DNA from: Prorocentrum cordatum
Taxonomy: Eukaryota; Sar; Dinophyceae; Prorocentrales; Prorocentraceae
Length of the DNA stretch: 54,899 nt
Direction: 5' to 3'
Assembly: GCA_963575745.1 (NCBI GenBank)
Contig: CAUYUJ010004533.1
Span: 1-54,899 of the forward strand
In this document: positions 1 through 9,745 of the stretch, piece after piece
How positions within the stretch are numbered: the first letter of the stretch is position 1
Layout of the letters: every line of letters begins with the position of its first letter
The notes under the pieces: generated by a model
Databases searched by the model: none
What the model was told of the DNA's origin: nothing
The model's input: only the letters and a program-made list of their open reading frames with translations
Translations under genes and position numbers: made by a program

Positions 1-185
1 TCCTCCTCCTCCTCCTCTTCCTGGTCGTCCTCCTCCTCCTGGTCGTCCTCCTCCTCCTGCTCGTCCTACTCCTCCTCCTGCTCGTCCTTCTTCTCCTGCT
101 CCTCCTGCTCCTCGTCCTGCTCCTGCTCGTCCTCGTCCTCCTGGTCTTGCTCGTCCTCCTCCTCGTCGTGCTCTTGCCCCTGCTG
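1..185. repeat. Pyrimidine-rich TCC/TCG microsatellite
   Basis: Imperfect trinucleotide repeat of TCC with TCG and TGG variants. The complementary strand reads as acidic Glu/Asp/Gln-rich peptide, which follows from the repeat and is not evidence of a gene. The tract probably continues beyond the left edge. Confidence 0.9.
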
Positions 186-645
186 AAAATGTGGCCCAGG
201 AATGAGAGTTCTGGGAAGTCGAAGAGCACGAAGTTGCCTACAGTTGGCTACGGGCATTCAAAATGTGGCCCGGGAATGGAGTTCTGGGAACTCGAAGAGC
301 ACGAAGTGGCCTACAGTTGGCTCCGGGCATTCAAAATGTGGCCGGGAATGGAGTTCTGGGAACTCGAAGTCTGGGAACTCGAAGAGCACGAAGTGGCCTA
401 CAGTTGGCTCCGGGCATTCAAAATGTGGCCCGGGAATGGAGTTCTGGGGACTCGAAGACCACGAAGTGGCCTACAGTTGGCTCCGGGCATTCAAAATGCG
501 GCCCGGGAATGGAGTTCTGGGAAGTCGAAGAGCACGAAGTGGCCTACAGTTGGCTCCGGGCATTCAGAATGTGGCCCGGGAATGGAGTTCTGGGAGGTCG
601 AAGAGCACGAAGTGTGTGACTGTTGGCTTAAAACGATTTCTGCGG
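186..645. repeat. 73-bp minisatellite, about six copies
   Basis: Tandem units start with AAAATGTGGCCCGGGAATGG at about 186, 260, 333, 420, 493 and 566, so the period is 73 bp. One unit has 87 bp because an internal stretch (TCTGGGAACTCGAAG) is duplicated. The period is one more than a multiple of three, so successive units read the same peptide in successive frames, which explains three overlapping open frames on the plus strand. I see no sign of a real protein. Confidence 0.9.
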
Positions 646-766
646 CACCCTGTCCGGCACCCGCCCGGACCCCCCTGTGGAGTGATCTGTGAGCTCTTTT
701 GAATCAACTAGAAACCTATCAGTCTTCGCTGTTAGGTACAAAAACCAATACATAATACAGTTGGCA

Positions 767-852
767 ACGGCGGCGGCTGCGGCGGCTGCGGCGGCGGTGG
801 CGGCGGCTGCGGCGGCTGCGGCGGCGGCGGCTGCGGCGGCGGTGGGTGCGGG

Positions 853-887
<35 letters not shown>

Positions 888-968
888 GGCGGCGGCGGTA
901 TGCGCGGCAGCGCACTGCGGCGGCAGGCGGCGCAGCGGGCTGCGGCGGCGACGGCGCGGCGGGCGGCG

Positions 969-1004
<36 letters not shown>

Positions 1005-1066
1005 AGCGGTGGCGGCAGTGGCTGCGGCGGCGGCGGCGGTTTGGCAGCGGGGGGCGGCGGCGGCAG

Positions 1067-1097
<31 letters not shown>

Positions 1098-1103
1098 GGC
1101 AGA
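767..1103. repeat. GGC trinucleotide tract, copy 1
   Basis: Nearly pure GGC/GCGGCT repeat of about 335 bp. All frames give poly-Ala, poly-Gly or poly-Arg. It is followed by unique sequence that recurs after the second GGC tract at 5068-5405, so tract and flank were copied together. Confidence 0.9.
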
Positions 1104-1470
1104 TTGGCCCCGAGTAGCTGTCCATCCCAAAACGACTGCTGAATAAGCTCAGGCTCGGGCCAGACTCGGGTGCTACGTATCTGTTGGGAGGGCGGGTGGG
1201 AGTGAGCGAGACGGCTTGCGGGCGGGGAGGGGGTAACTTGACCCCTCCCCCTACCCCCTCCCCTGGACCTGGACGGGGGGGTCTCGCGAGGTGTCAGGGC
1301 GTCCAAGACGGCCACGGCGAGGAAACCACAATTCGTGATTTTACTATGGTGTTGGCCCCATTTTGGCCTCCTGAGGGGGGGTACCCTACTTAAGCTCCCC
1401 TCTTGTTTGATCCATCACCTCCAAGATGGCCCCAAGAAGCGCCCAGGAGGCCCCAAGAGGTCAAAATCAC
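1104..1470. repeat. Composite dispersed repeat, copy 1 (head and middle only)
   Basis: This sequence is closely similar to 5406-5775. Shared landmarks are the GGGAGGGCGGGTGGGAGTGA segment, the C-rich head around CCCTGGACCTGGACGGGGGG, the middle with GGCCCCATTTTGGCCTCCTG, and the first units of an 11-bp array beginning CCAAGATGGCCCCAAGAAGC. After about 1465 it diverges and has no array body or tail, so it is truncated compared with the copies at 5542-6707 and 52544-53760. Confidence 0.85.
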
Positions 1471-1570
1471 CGGTTCCCCACCTAGGCTCTGCCTAGAAGG
1501 GTTCTTACTGTCTTGGCTTAAAGGGGCTGGGCACTGTAAACCGCCCCGGGCGGTTCCCCCGGCCCCCTGG

Positions 1571-1695
1571 GGGCCAAGCAAAAGCAACAGCAAAGGTAAA
1601 AGCAAACGCGCGGTTCCCCCAGTTGCGCTTCCTGGGTGCCAAACAAAAGCAAAAGCAAAGGCAAACGTGAAGGCAAAAGCGAAGGCAAAGCAAAG
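1571..1695. repeat. AAGCAA-type microsatellite
   Basis: Imperfect hexanucleotide AAAGCA/AAGGCA repeat, interrupted by a short GC-rich block that itself occurs twice (CGCGGTTCCCCC and GGGCGGTTCCCCC). A longer array of the same hexamer lies at 3003-3135. Confidence 0.8.
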
Positions 1696-1885
1696 GCATA
1701 GCACAGCATAGCACATCATAACATAGCGCAGCATAGCATAGCGCAGCATAGCATAGCATAGCATAGCCTAGCCTAGCCTAGCCTAGCCCAGCATAGCATT
1801 GCGCAGCATAGCATAGCATAGCATAGCATAGCATAGCATGACATAGCAGAGCATAGCATAGCATAGCGTAGCGCAGCACAGCATC
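1690..1885. repeat. AGCAT pentanucleotide microsatellite
   Basis: About 40 units of AGCAT with AGCCT, AGCGC and AGCAC variants. The complementary strand reads as a Met-Leu-Cys-Tyr-Ala periodic peptide, a repeat artefact. Confidence 0.9.
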
Positions 1886-1905
1886 CACGATTGTTGCTGC
1901 GAAAT

Positions 1906-1932
1906 ATTTATATATATGTATATACATACATG

Positions 1933-1980
<48 letters not shown>

Positions 1981-1995
1981 TATATATATATGTAC
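1906..1995. repeat. TA dinucleotide microsatellite
   Basis: Alternating TA/TG tract of about 90 bp. From 1996 to about 2270 I see no feature beyond a short GT tract at 2218-2240. Confidence 0.85.
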
Positions 1996-2280
1996 TTATA
2001 TGTGTCTGTGCGCACGTATGGTCCATGCATGTTGTCCGTCTGCGGGCCATCTTGAGCCCTTAGTGGGGCAGCTTGAGCCCTGGGGATTCACGAAGGTTTC
2101 GCACATAGTACAGGCCGGGAAACATGAGACCCGACGTATGATCGCATGTCCTAAATGTATTTCTATATGTGCAAATATATGTGTTATATACATACCACCC
2201 ATGTGGAACGCTGCATGTGTGTGTGCGTGTGCGTGTGCATGTATTTGTTCAGCACCGCGCCGTAATGCCTTTCATCCTCG

Positions 2281-2919
2281 TTGCCGTTCAGCCTCAACTC
2301 CGTGACTCGCAGAGCCACGCAAGCGCGTGCAGCAGTGCATTGCGTCATGCGGGCATTTTTACGGACCTCGAATGGCGAGGCACGAGACCCAGCAAGCAGC
2401 GTTGAGCATCCTGCAAAGAACAATGTTCCAAGCAGTGTTGAACAACCTGCAGAGACGTTCAGTTCCATCGCGGCCGCGAATCGGTGGTTGACTGTGCAAG
2501 GTGCTGCGTGTAACACACCAGACTTTCAAAAACTGCGTGCGGCAGTTTCGGTGCTCACGAAGACGCCCAACCCTCGACAGGAAGAGGTGTCCCCTCTCTG
2601 CTCTTCATGGAATGCGCGACAGAAAGATCAGAGACGCCGCCGACCATTAGCGACTTTGATCACAGAGTTGCAGCAGGCGGTCATCACCGAAGGCAGCAGG
2701 CTCCGAGCTAGCCTCGATGGCCAGACCGGAGCCCCCGCAAGCAGTGCTGAACAGCGTGCAGCTCTTGCAGGAGCCGCGAGCAGTGCTGATCCCAGTGCAA
2801 GCAGTGCTGAACAACTTGTTGCACCGATCTGGGAGTTGCTGCTGCTGTACAGTTTCGTAGGAACGTTCGGTGTAGCAAGTGTTGCACAACCTTGCTCAAT
2901 GCTAAGTCGTGCGGTGTAG
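2281..2919 (+). other. Open frame with a recurring AGCAGTGCTGAACA motif; coding status doubtful
   Basis: This 212-codon frame begins at an ATG and is not simple sequence. I do not recognise the product. Its most obvious feature is a short motif, GCAAGCAGTGCTGAACA, repeated with variation near 2394, 2428, 2741, 2778 and 2801. The motif gives Ser-Ser-Ala-Glu-Gln segments and is probably a DNA-level dispersed repeat rather than a protein domain. There is no recognisable domain, membrane segment or targeting signal. It lies on the strand opposite to every supported gene in the window and is flanked by microsatellites, so I favour a non-coding explanation. Confidence 0.2.
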
Positions 2920-3002
2920 GCCGGATCCGGAGCATTCTCAAGCACACCCGGTGAGCTAATGCAAAAACATGCGTCTGTGTGTGTGCCTGTGCGCAGACAA
3001 AG

Positions 3003-3135
3003 CACAAGCAAAACCAAGCAAAAGCAAAAGCAAAAGCAAAACAAAAGCAACAGCAAAAGCAAAAGCAAAAGCCAAGGCAAAGGCAAAAGCAAAGACAAGA
3101 GCAAAAGCAAAGGCAATGCAAAGCAAAAGCAAACA
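3003..3135. repeat. AAGCAA hexanucleotide microsatellite
   Basis: Imperfect AAAGCA/AAGGCA array, the same hexamer as at 1571-1695. Confidence 0.85.
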
Positions 3136-3144
3136 AATGCGAAA

Positions 3145-3710
3145 GTGTAGATGTAGATTAGATGTAGGTGTAGGTGTAGATGTGGATGTAGGTGTAGGTG
3201 TAGGTGTAGGTGTAGGTGTAGGTGTAGATGTAGATGTAGATGTAGATGTAGATGTAGATGTAGATGTAGATGTAGATGTAGATGTAGATGTAGATGTAGA
3301 TGTAGATGTAGATGTAGATGTAGATGTAGATGTAGATGTAGATGTAGATGTAGATGTAGATGTAGATGTAGAGATGTAGATGTAGATGTAGATGTAGATG
3401 TAGATGTAGATGTATATGTAGATGTAGATGTAGATGTAGATGTAGATGTAGATGTAGATGTAGATGTAGATGTAGATGTAGATGTAGATGTAGATGTAGA
3501 TGTAGATGTAGATGTAGATGTAGATGTAGATGTAGATGTAGATGTAGATGTAGATGTAGATGTAGATGTAGATGTAGATGTATGATGTAGATGTAGATGT
3601 AGATGCAGGTGTAGATGTAGATGTAGCTGTAGATGTAGACGTAGATGTAGGTCTCGATGTAGATGTAGGTGTCGATGTAGAGGTAGGTGTAGATATAGAT
3701 GCAAATGTAA
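3145..3710. repeat. GATGTA hexanucleotide microsatellite, about 560 bp
   Basis: About 90 units of GATGTA, almost perfect in the centre and with GGTGTA variants towards both ends. Slips in phase occur at about 3370 (GAGATG) and 3580 (ATGATG). Every unit encodes Asp-Val on the plus strand or Leu-His or Ile-Tyr/Ser-Thr on the minus strand, which makes very long false open frames. Confidence 0.95.
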
Positions 3711-3828
3711 AGAACTCCCCAGTGCCCCGCCCTCATCTCCGTGCCTGCTTGCTTGTGCTGCTGTCTCGGCGACTTGCTGCCTGCTTCTGCTGCTGCTTCA
3801 CTTACGGCGTGGCGTCGGCGGTTCTGGC

Positions 3829-4236
<408 letters not shown>

Positions 4237-4329
4237 GACGATGAGGAAGAGGGAGGAGGACGGCGTTTACCGCTCCTACTAATGTTGCTTTCCTAGAGGC
4301 TCCAACTCCTAGGTAGGGTCGCACTGGGA

Positions 4330-4826
4330 TAATTGTACTATGGTTGTGGCCCCAGTTTGGCCTCCTGGGGGAAGGGGGGCGCGCTAATTAATGATCCCCT
4401 CTTGTTTGATCGATCTCCTCCAAGATGGCCCCAAGAAGCGCCCAGGAGCCCCCAAGATGGCCCCAACATGGCCCCAAGATGGCCCCAAGAGGCCCCCAAG
4501 AGGCCCCCAGGAGGCCCCCAGGAGACCCCCAAGAGGCCCCAAGCGACCCCCCAGAGCCACCCAAGATGCTCCAAGAGGCCTCGGCGAGAATGCCAAGTCA
4601 TTGATATCACGAAGGTTTTAGCCACGTGTTAGCCTCTTGGGGGGGCACTGATTGAAATCAAGAGCGCCTGGGAGAACCCAAACTGACCTCCAAGATGGCT
4701 CAAGATACCCCAAGATGTCTCATAATGGCTTCCTCTGTCTGTGTGCTGCCCACTTCCCTGATCGAGGCAATTCCTCTGGGCATCGTTTCTGGATGGGCTG
4801 GTGGGGGTTCGCGAAGCGTCAGCAAT
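4330..4826. repeat. Composite dispersed repeat, partial copy (middle, array and tail)
   Basis: Starts with the GTTGTGGCCCCAGTTTGGCC middle, continues with an 11-bp array (about 4425-4590) and ends with a roughly 235-bp tail (4590-4826) closely similar to 6475-6707. The tail ends in GATGGGCTGGTGGGGGTTCG and CGAAGCGTCAGCAATT at 4792-4826. The C-rich head seen in the full copies is missing. Confidence 0.85.
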
Positions 4827-5067
4827 TTCATAGTCCACCCCTCCGTCTTCCCCTTCTGGGAGGGGTTTATCACTGTTCCCGATTAATAAACGCCCCCTCC
4901 CCCATGCGACTGGGGGCCAACTAGGGTCCATGCCACCCCCCCACACCATCCCTTGTAAAAAAACAATACAAAACACACTCTGCCTCCAAATTCAGAACAT
5001 GCGCAGCCAACCCGATGCGCCCCCCCCACCACCACCATCCCTCTCAAAAAACACTACAGAGTACACT

Positions 5068-5162
5068 TGGCGGCGGCGGCGGCGGCTGCGGCGGCTGCGG
5101 CGGCGGTGGCGGCGGCTGCGGCAGCTGCGGCGGCTGCGGCGGCGGCGGCGGCGGCGGGGGCG

Positions 5163-5194
<32 letters not shown>

Positions 5195-5405
5195 GGTGGC
5201 GGCAGCGGCTGCGGCGGCGGCGGCGGTTTGGCAGCGGGGGGGGGCGGCGGCGGCGGCGGCGGCGGTGTCGGCGGCGGCGGCGGCCGCGGCGGCTGAGGCG
5301 GCGGCGGCGGCGGCGGCGGCGGCGCGCGGCGGCGGGCAGCGGGCGGCGGCGGCGGCGGCGGCGGCCGCAGCGGGCGGCGGCGGCGGCGGAGGCGGCGGCG
5401 GCGGC
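5068..5405. repeat. GGC trinucleotide tract, copy 2
   Basis: A GGC/GCGGCT tract like 767-1103 and with the same downstream flank. Two short blocks (GGTTTGGCAGCGG) are present in both tracts, so this is a duplication of one locus and not independent expansion. Confidence 0.9.
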
Positions 5406-5541
5406 GGATTGGCCCCCAGTAGCTGCCCATCCGAAGACGACTGCTGGATATGCTCAGGCTCGGGCCATATTCGGGTGATACGTATGTGTTGGGAGGGCGG
5501 GTGGGAGTGAGCGAGACGGCTTGCGGGCGGGGAGGGGGTAA

Positions 5542-6707
5542 CGTGACCCCTCCCCGTACCCCCTCACCTGGACCTGGACGGGGGGGCCTCGCGAGGTGTC
5601 AGGGCGTCCAAGACGGCCTCGGCGAGGAAGCCCAAATCATTGATGTTACTATGGTGGTGGCCCCATTTTGGCCTCCTGAGGGGGGGACCCAAATTGAAGC
5701 TCCCCTCTTGTTTGATCGATCTCCTCCAAGATGGCCCCAAGAAGCGCCCAGGAGGCCCCAAGAGGTCCCAAGATGGCCCCAAGATGGTCCCAAGAGGCCC
5801 CCAAGAGGCCCCCAGGAGACCCCCAAGAGCCCCCAAGAGACCCCCCAGAGGCACCCAAGATGCTCCAAGAGGCCTCGGCGAGAATGCCAAAACGGCATCG
5901 GCGAGGAAGCCAAAATCATTGGTTGTTGGTAGGGTTGTGGCCCCATTTTGGCCTCCTGGGGGGGAGACGCCAATTAATGCTCCCCTTTTGTTTGATCGAT
6001 CTCCTCCAAGATGGCCCCAAGAAGCGCCCAGGAGGCCCCAAGAGGTCCCAAGATGGCCCCAAGATGGCCCCAAATGGCCCCCAAGAGGCCCCCAGGAGGC
6101 CCTCAAGAGACCCCCAAGAGCCCCCAAGAGACCCCCCAGAGGCACCCAAGATGCTCCAAGAGGCCTCGGCGAGAATGCCAGACCGGCATCGGCGAGGAAG
6201 CCAACATCATTGTTTTTTTTTGTAATAGGGTTTTGGCTCCATTTCGGCCTCCTGGGGGGGGGGGCGCTAATTAATGCTCCCCTCTTGTTTGATCGATCTC
6301 CTCCAAGATGGCCCCAAGAAGCGCCCAGGAGCCCCCAAGAGGTCCCAAGATGGCCCCAAGATGGCCCCAAAGGGCCCCCAAGAGGCCCCCAGGAGGCCCC
6401 CAAGAGACCCCCAAGAGGCCCCAAGAGACCCCCCAGAGGCACCCAAGATGCTCCAAGAGGCCTCGGCGAGAATGTCAAATCATTGATTTTACGAAGGTTT
6501 TAGCCACATGCTGGCCTCTTGGGGGGGGGGCACTGAGTGAGATCAAGAGCGACTGGGAGAGCCCAAAATGACCTCTAAGATGGCTCAAGATATCCCAAGA
6601 TGTCTCATAATGGCTTCCTCTGTGTGCTGCCCACTTCCCTGATCGAGGCAATTCCTCTGGGCATCGTTTCTGGATGGGCTGGTGGGGATTCGCGAAGCGT
6701 CAACAAT
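5542..6707. repeat. Composite dispersed repeat, full copy with three macro-units
   Basis: The head is C-rich (CCCCTCCCCGTACCCCCTCA, then CTGGACCTGGACGGGGGG). Three macro-units of about 280 bp follow, starting near 5634, 5913 and 6204. Each has an AAATCATTG start, a GGCCCCATTTTGGCCTCCTG block and an 11-bp array of the form CAAGAGGCCCC. A fourth unit starts at 6478 and leads into the tail, which ends in GATGGGCTGGTGGGGATTCG at 6673-6707. The 11-bp array lacks stop codons in all frames on both strands, so it generates long open frames (Pro-Lys-Arg-Pro or Gly-Leu-Leu-Gly-Ala repeats) that I do not regard as genes. Confidence 0.85.
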
Positions 6708-6957
6708 TGAACTTGCTTCGCCTTTCCAATCTCAGCGGGCTGAAAGTCGGTAGCTATGTGTACTATGAGGTGCAAAACTTCTGGGCTCGTTTCCATCGCA
6801 TGCGTGAGCTGTGTGCCTCCTGGATCCCCCCAGGCAGAGACGCGTGGCACGCTGCGAGTGTGCTCGCGGCAGGGACAAGAGGATATGCTAGGAAGACGTG
6901 CGCAGCTGACACATGTGGTTTCCAAAGGTCGTCGCAGGCCTCGTGCCAGAGCGACGA

Positions 6958-6995
<38 letters not shown>

Positions 6996-7090
6996 ATATA
7001 TGTCTATATTTGTCTCTCTCTCTCTCTCTCTCTTTGTTTTTCTCTCTCTCTCTCTTTCTCTCTCCCTCTCTCTGCCCCCCTCTCTCTGCA
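6958..7090. repeat. CT dinucleotide microsatellite
   Basis: Interrupted CT tract with a short CTACATATATG island and TTT interruptions. 6708-6957 shows no supported feature. Confidence 0.85.
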
Positions 7091-7517
7091 ACATTCGACG
7101 TGCAATCTGCGCTGAAAGGGATCCCCATCGTGCGGGCGCCCTCCTGCACACCCAGGCACACCCCTCACCTCTGCCCACTCTCCGACGGCGGCAGGGTGCC
7201 ACGCGCGCGGAGGGGCCTACGGGAAGCGTGACGGTGGTCTCGTCGAAGTCCCACTGGCCGAGGAGGCAGCCGCCGTCTTCCTCGAGCACGGGCAGTGTGC
7301 ACAGGCGCAGGGCGGGCGAGGGTGGGAGCAGAAACTGGACCCAGCAGTTGCCACAGTGACAGCACGGTCGGCAGACGCGGTATCGACTGGACGGGGATCA
7401 CAGGCTTCACGGCCGATAAATCGCACATGAGCTTGTTCGATGGCCGCGCGCCTAGCAACCTTGGCGATGGCCGCCGCCCCGCAAGCACAGCACGTCGAAA
7501 GGATGAGAACGAGAGGA

Positions 7518-7590
7518 AACACAGGAGGAGGAGGAGGAGGAGGAGGAGGAGGCGGAGAGGGAGAGGAGGAGGAGGAAGAAAAAGAAGACG
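7518..7590. repeat. GGA microsatellite downstream of the kinase gene
   Basis: GGA/GAA tract just beyond the stop codon of the minus-strand kinase gene, read as TCC on the gene's sense strand. Confidence 0.8.
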
Positions 7591-7627
7591 GGGAGGGAGA
7601 GGATAGGACGCGACTGGCCACACCATT

Positions 7628-9529
7628 TCAACGCGACCCCCCGATGCAAGCGTCGAGCTCTTCCTTGAAGCAGTTGCGCAGCGGACCGAGAAACTCGGCA
7701 CGCCTCGACGGGTCGAGCAGATCCTCGTCCGGCGCCTCGAAACTGGTGGAATTGGTCGCGGACATGGCCCTCTCCAGCGCAGGCTCCAGCAGAAGCTGCC
7801 ACGGCGACTCGGCGCGCTGAAGGGCCTGCTGGGCGCTTGGCCTGCTTGCGGGGTCGAGCGCCAGCAGCTCGCGCAGCAGCCTCTTGGCGCCGCAGGAAGC
7901 GTTCTGCACGAGGGCATCCAGCTTGCGGCAGGACGACTGCTCCGCGTACCTCTCGGCCCCGGCTATGCTGAGAGAGCCGCACGCTGCCATAAACCTCTCT
8001 CGGTCCCCTCCGCCCAGCCCGCCGTCGGCATCGCTCAGGACATGCACGATGACAGCCAGCATGTCTCCGGCGGGGTCCAGGCTCTGCTCGTTTGATAAGG
8101 CTTGAGGTGGCGCACGGACAGCCTTCCCAGGCAGCCCCGGCTGGCCTCAACAGGCCTCCCGAGTAGTCACAGTTGGCCTCAACAGGCCTCCCGAGTACTC
8201 TGGGGCGGTGTCAACATCCCAACCCTTGGGCGCGGAGCGCCCCAGGGGCGCCGACAGATGCGGCGCCAGGGTGTGGAGACCGCCCCGGACTACTCGGGGG
8301 GCCTTTTGAGGCCAGCAGAAAACTACATGGGGGGGGGAGGCTGTCTGTGCGCCACCCGAAGCCTTACCACGCTGGTTCCTGGGGGACAGTGCGCTGGCGG
8401 TCCCTGGGAACAGCGGCCGGGAGCGTCCCCCCGAGGGCACGAGCTGGAGCAGCTCGCCGAGGATGCAACCCGCGGCCCAGATGTCGACGGGCTCACCGTA
8501 CTGGGCCGACACCAGCACCTCTGGGGGCCGGTACCACCGCGTGACAACGTGGCCCGTGATCGTTCGGACCAGCGACGGCGGCGGCGGCGGCGTGAAGGAT
8601 GAATCCGCGGCCGCCAGCGTCTGAGCACCTGGCTGGACGCCGTGCGCCGCACGCGCCGCGGCGGGTGACTCCCGCGACAGGCCCAGGTCGCCGATGAGCA
8701 CCTGGCCGTCCTTCAGCAGGCAGTTGGCAGGCTTGAGGTCCCGATGAACGATTCTGAAGCTGTGCAAGCAAGCAAGCCCGCCCATAATGCCCTTGAAGAG
8801 CTCGGCGGCTCTGGTTTCCTCTAGAGCGTTGTTCAGGCGATCGTCGATCAGACTCTGGAGGTCTCGATCGCACTTGTCGAAGACCAAGAAAACGACCTGG
8901 AAAGTTTCAGGGGTGTCACCCTTGGCGAGGCAGATGTTGCGCAGCTTCACGATGTATCTGCTATGAACCCGGCGGAGGATCCTAATCTCGCGTAGCAACC
9001 TCTTTGCATCCACCAAGCACTCGAACCCGCATGGGATGCGCTTGACCGCTACCACATCGTCACTGAATTTGTCGCGCGCCTGCCAGACCTGCCCATACGC
9101 GCCGCAGCCCAGTTCCCGCTCGAGGAAATAACGGTCTGGGAGCCTCCACGACACGTGTTGCAGCGAGGGGCCAGGCGCCACGAACCCCTCCAAAGCGAAC
9201 TCGAGCAGCAGTTTCTTCCCCGCTGCCCTGCTCCTCGCGGTCGGGACCACAACGCCCGCCTCCGTCTGGTCCGACAGAGCCCGACTGCCGTCCAGGGCGC
9301 GCCCGCGAGCGCCATCGGCGTACAGCAGCACCGCGTCGCAGCGGACACCCGAGCTGCCCAGATCTCTGGCGACGGCGTCCGCCAACATCTGCGCGGCTGC
9401 ATCGGTGTCCACTCTGCAGAGATAGCTGACCGCGGGAAGCCCCGCGGGCTCCTGTCCCCTCCGCAGAGCCAGGCACACATCCACGGAGGGATCGTCGCCC
9501 ACATTCGCCAGCCTCCTCTCGGGCTCCAT
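7628..9529 (-). CDS. MAPK-like (CMGC) protein kinase with ubiquitin-like N-terminal region, two coding exons
   Basis: The exons are 9529-8368 and 8100-7628, joined by removing 8101-8367. The join keeps frame and gives 544 residues. Serine/threonine kinase hallmarks are a glycine loop GCGAYG at 141-146, Lys163 in AVKRI, Glu181 of helix C, HRDLKPAN at 262-269, DLG at 281-283 (DFG in most kinases), VTRWYRPPE at 329-337 and VDIWAAG at 348-354. The WYRPPE block places it in the CMGC group, close to MAP kinases. Where MAP kinases have the TXY phosphorylation motif this protein has Thr-Gly-His at 325-327, after a roughly 35-residue Ala/Pro-rich insert in the activation loop. Residues about 15-100 resemble a ubiquitin-like fold (ADGARGRALDGSRALSD). 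I chose the ATG at 9529 because it follows a good acceptor (TTATCTCCAG ending at 9569). This leaves a 39-nt leader and may be the trans-splice site. The substrate is unknown. Confidence 0.85.
8101..8367 (-). mobile_element. Introner-like intron of the kinase gene, with terminal inverted repeats at both splice sites
   Basis: This 267-bp intron has donor GTAAGG (8367-8362) and acceptor CTCAAG ending at 8101. Sequence at its two ends is inverted-repeated. Plus-strand 8094-8124 matches the reverse complement of 8337-8367 at 27 of 31 positions, sharing TAAGGCTT and GGTGGCGCAC. The repeat contains both splice sites and reaches a few bases into exon 2. Inside are further nested inverted arms: 8143-8167 and 8175-8200 against 8288-8313, and 8198-8212 against 8276-8290. 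A GC-rich core hairpin lies at 8226-8268. This is the organisation reported for introners, intron-generating transposable elements known in dinoflagellates. I see no clear target-site duplication. Confidence 0.75.
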
Positions 9530-9558
9530 CCGCCGCGCCCTGGCCCGCGGCTGCGGCG

Positions 9559-9590
9559 CCGCTGAGATCTGGAGATAACAGCAAAGGCGG
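9559..9590 (-). promoter_or_regulatory. Candidate splice acceptor upstream of the kinase start (trans- or cis-splicing)
   Basis: On the minus strand the sequence CCTTTGCTGTTATCTCCAG (ending at 9569) is a pyrimidine-rich tract followed by AG, 39 nt before the kinase ATG at 9529. Dinoflagellate mRNAs receive a spliced leader at such sites. A cis intron acceptor would look the same. Confidence 0.4.
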
Positions 9591-9680
9591 AACACATGAA
9601 ATCCAATCCCATGGACGGCGAGCACAAGGAGAACAGCACGACGTACACAGAGACACACTACGAAAAAAAGACTCGACGAC

Positions 9681-9745
9681 GCACACACACACACACACAT
9701 ACACACACGCGCGCACACCCACACGCGCACACTCACACGCACACA
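9681..9745. repeat. CA/CG dinucleotide microsatellite
   Basis: CA-rich tract with GC interruptions, about 150 bp upstream of the kinase start on the gene's sense strand (where it reads GT). Confidence 0.8.

Noticed and set aside
1353-1372. GGCCCCATTTTGGCCTCCTG in the composite repeat as a spliced-leader relic
   Set aside because: It shares only the ten bases CCATTTTGGC with the spliced leader. The flanks (GGCC before, CTCCTG after) do not match, and the block is conserved as part of the composite repeat.
3158-3736. Long open frames across the GATGTA array
   Set aside because: The hexamer has no stop codon in several frames. The predicted Asp-Val, Leu-His, Ser-Thr and Ile-Tyr peptides simply mirror the repeat.
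5564-6503. Open frames of about 300 codons on both strands across the 11-bp arrays
   Set aside because: The array has no stop codons in any frame. The Pro-Lys-Arg-rich and Gly-Leu-Leu-Gly-Ala-rich products are periodic, and the array recurs in other places with different lengths.
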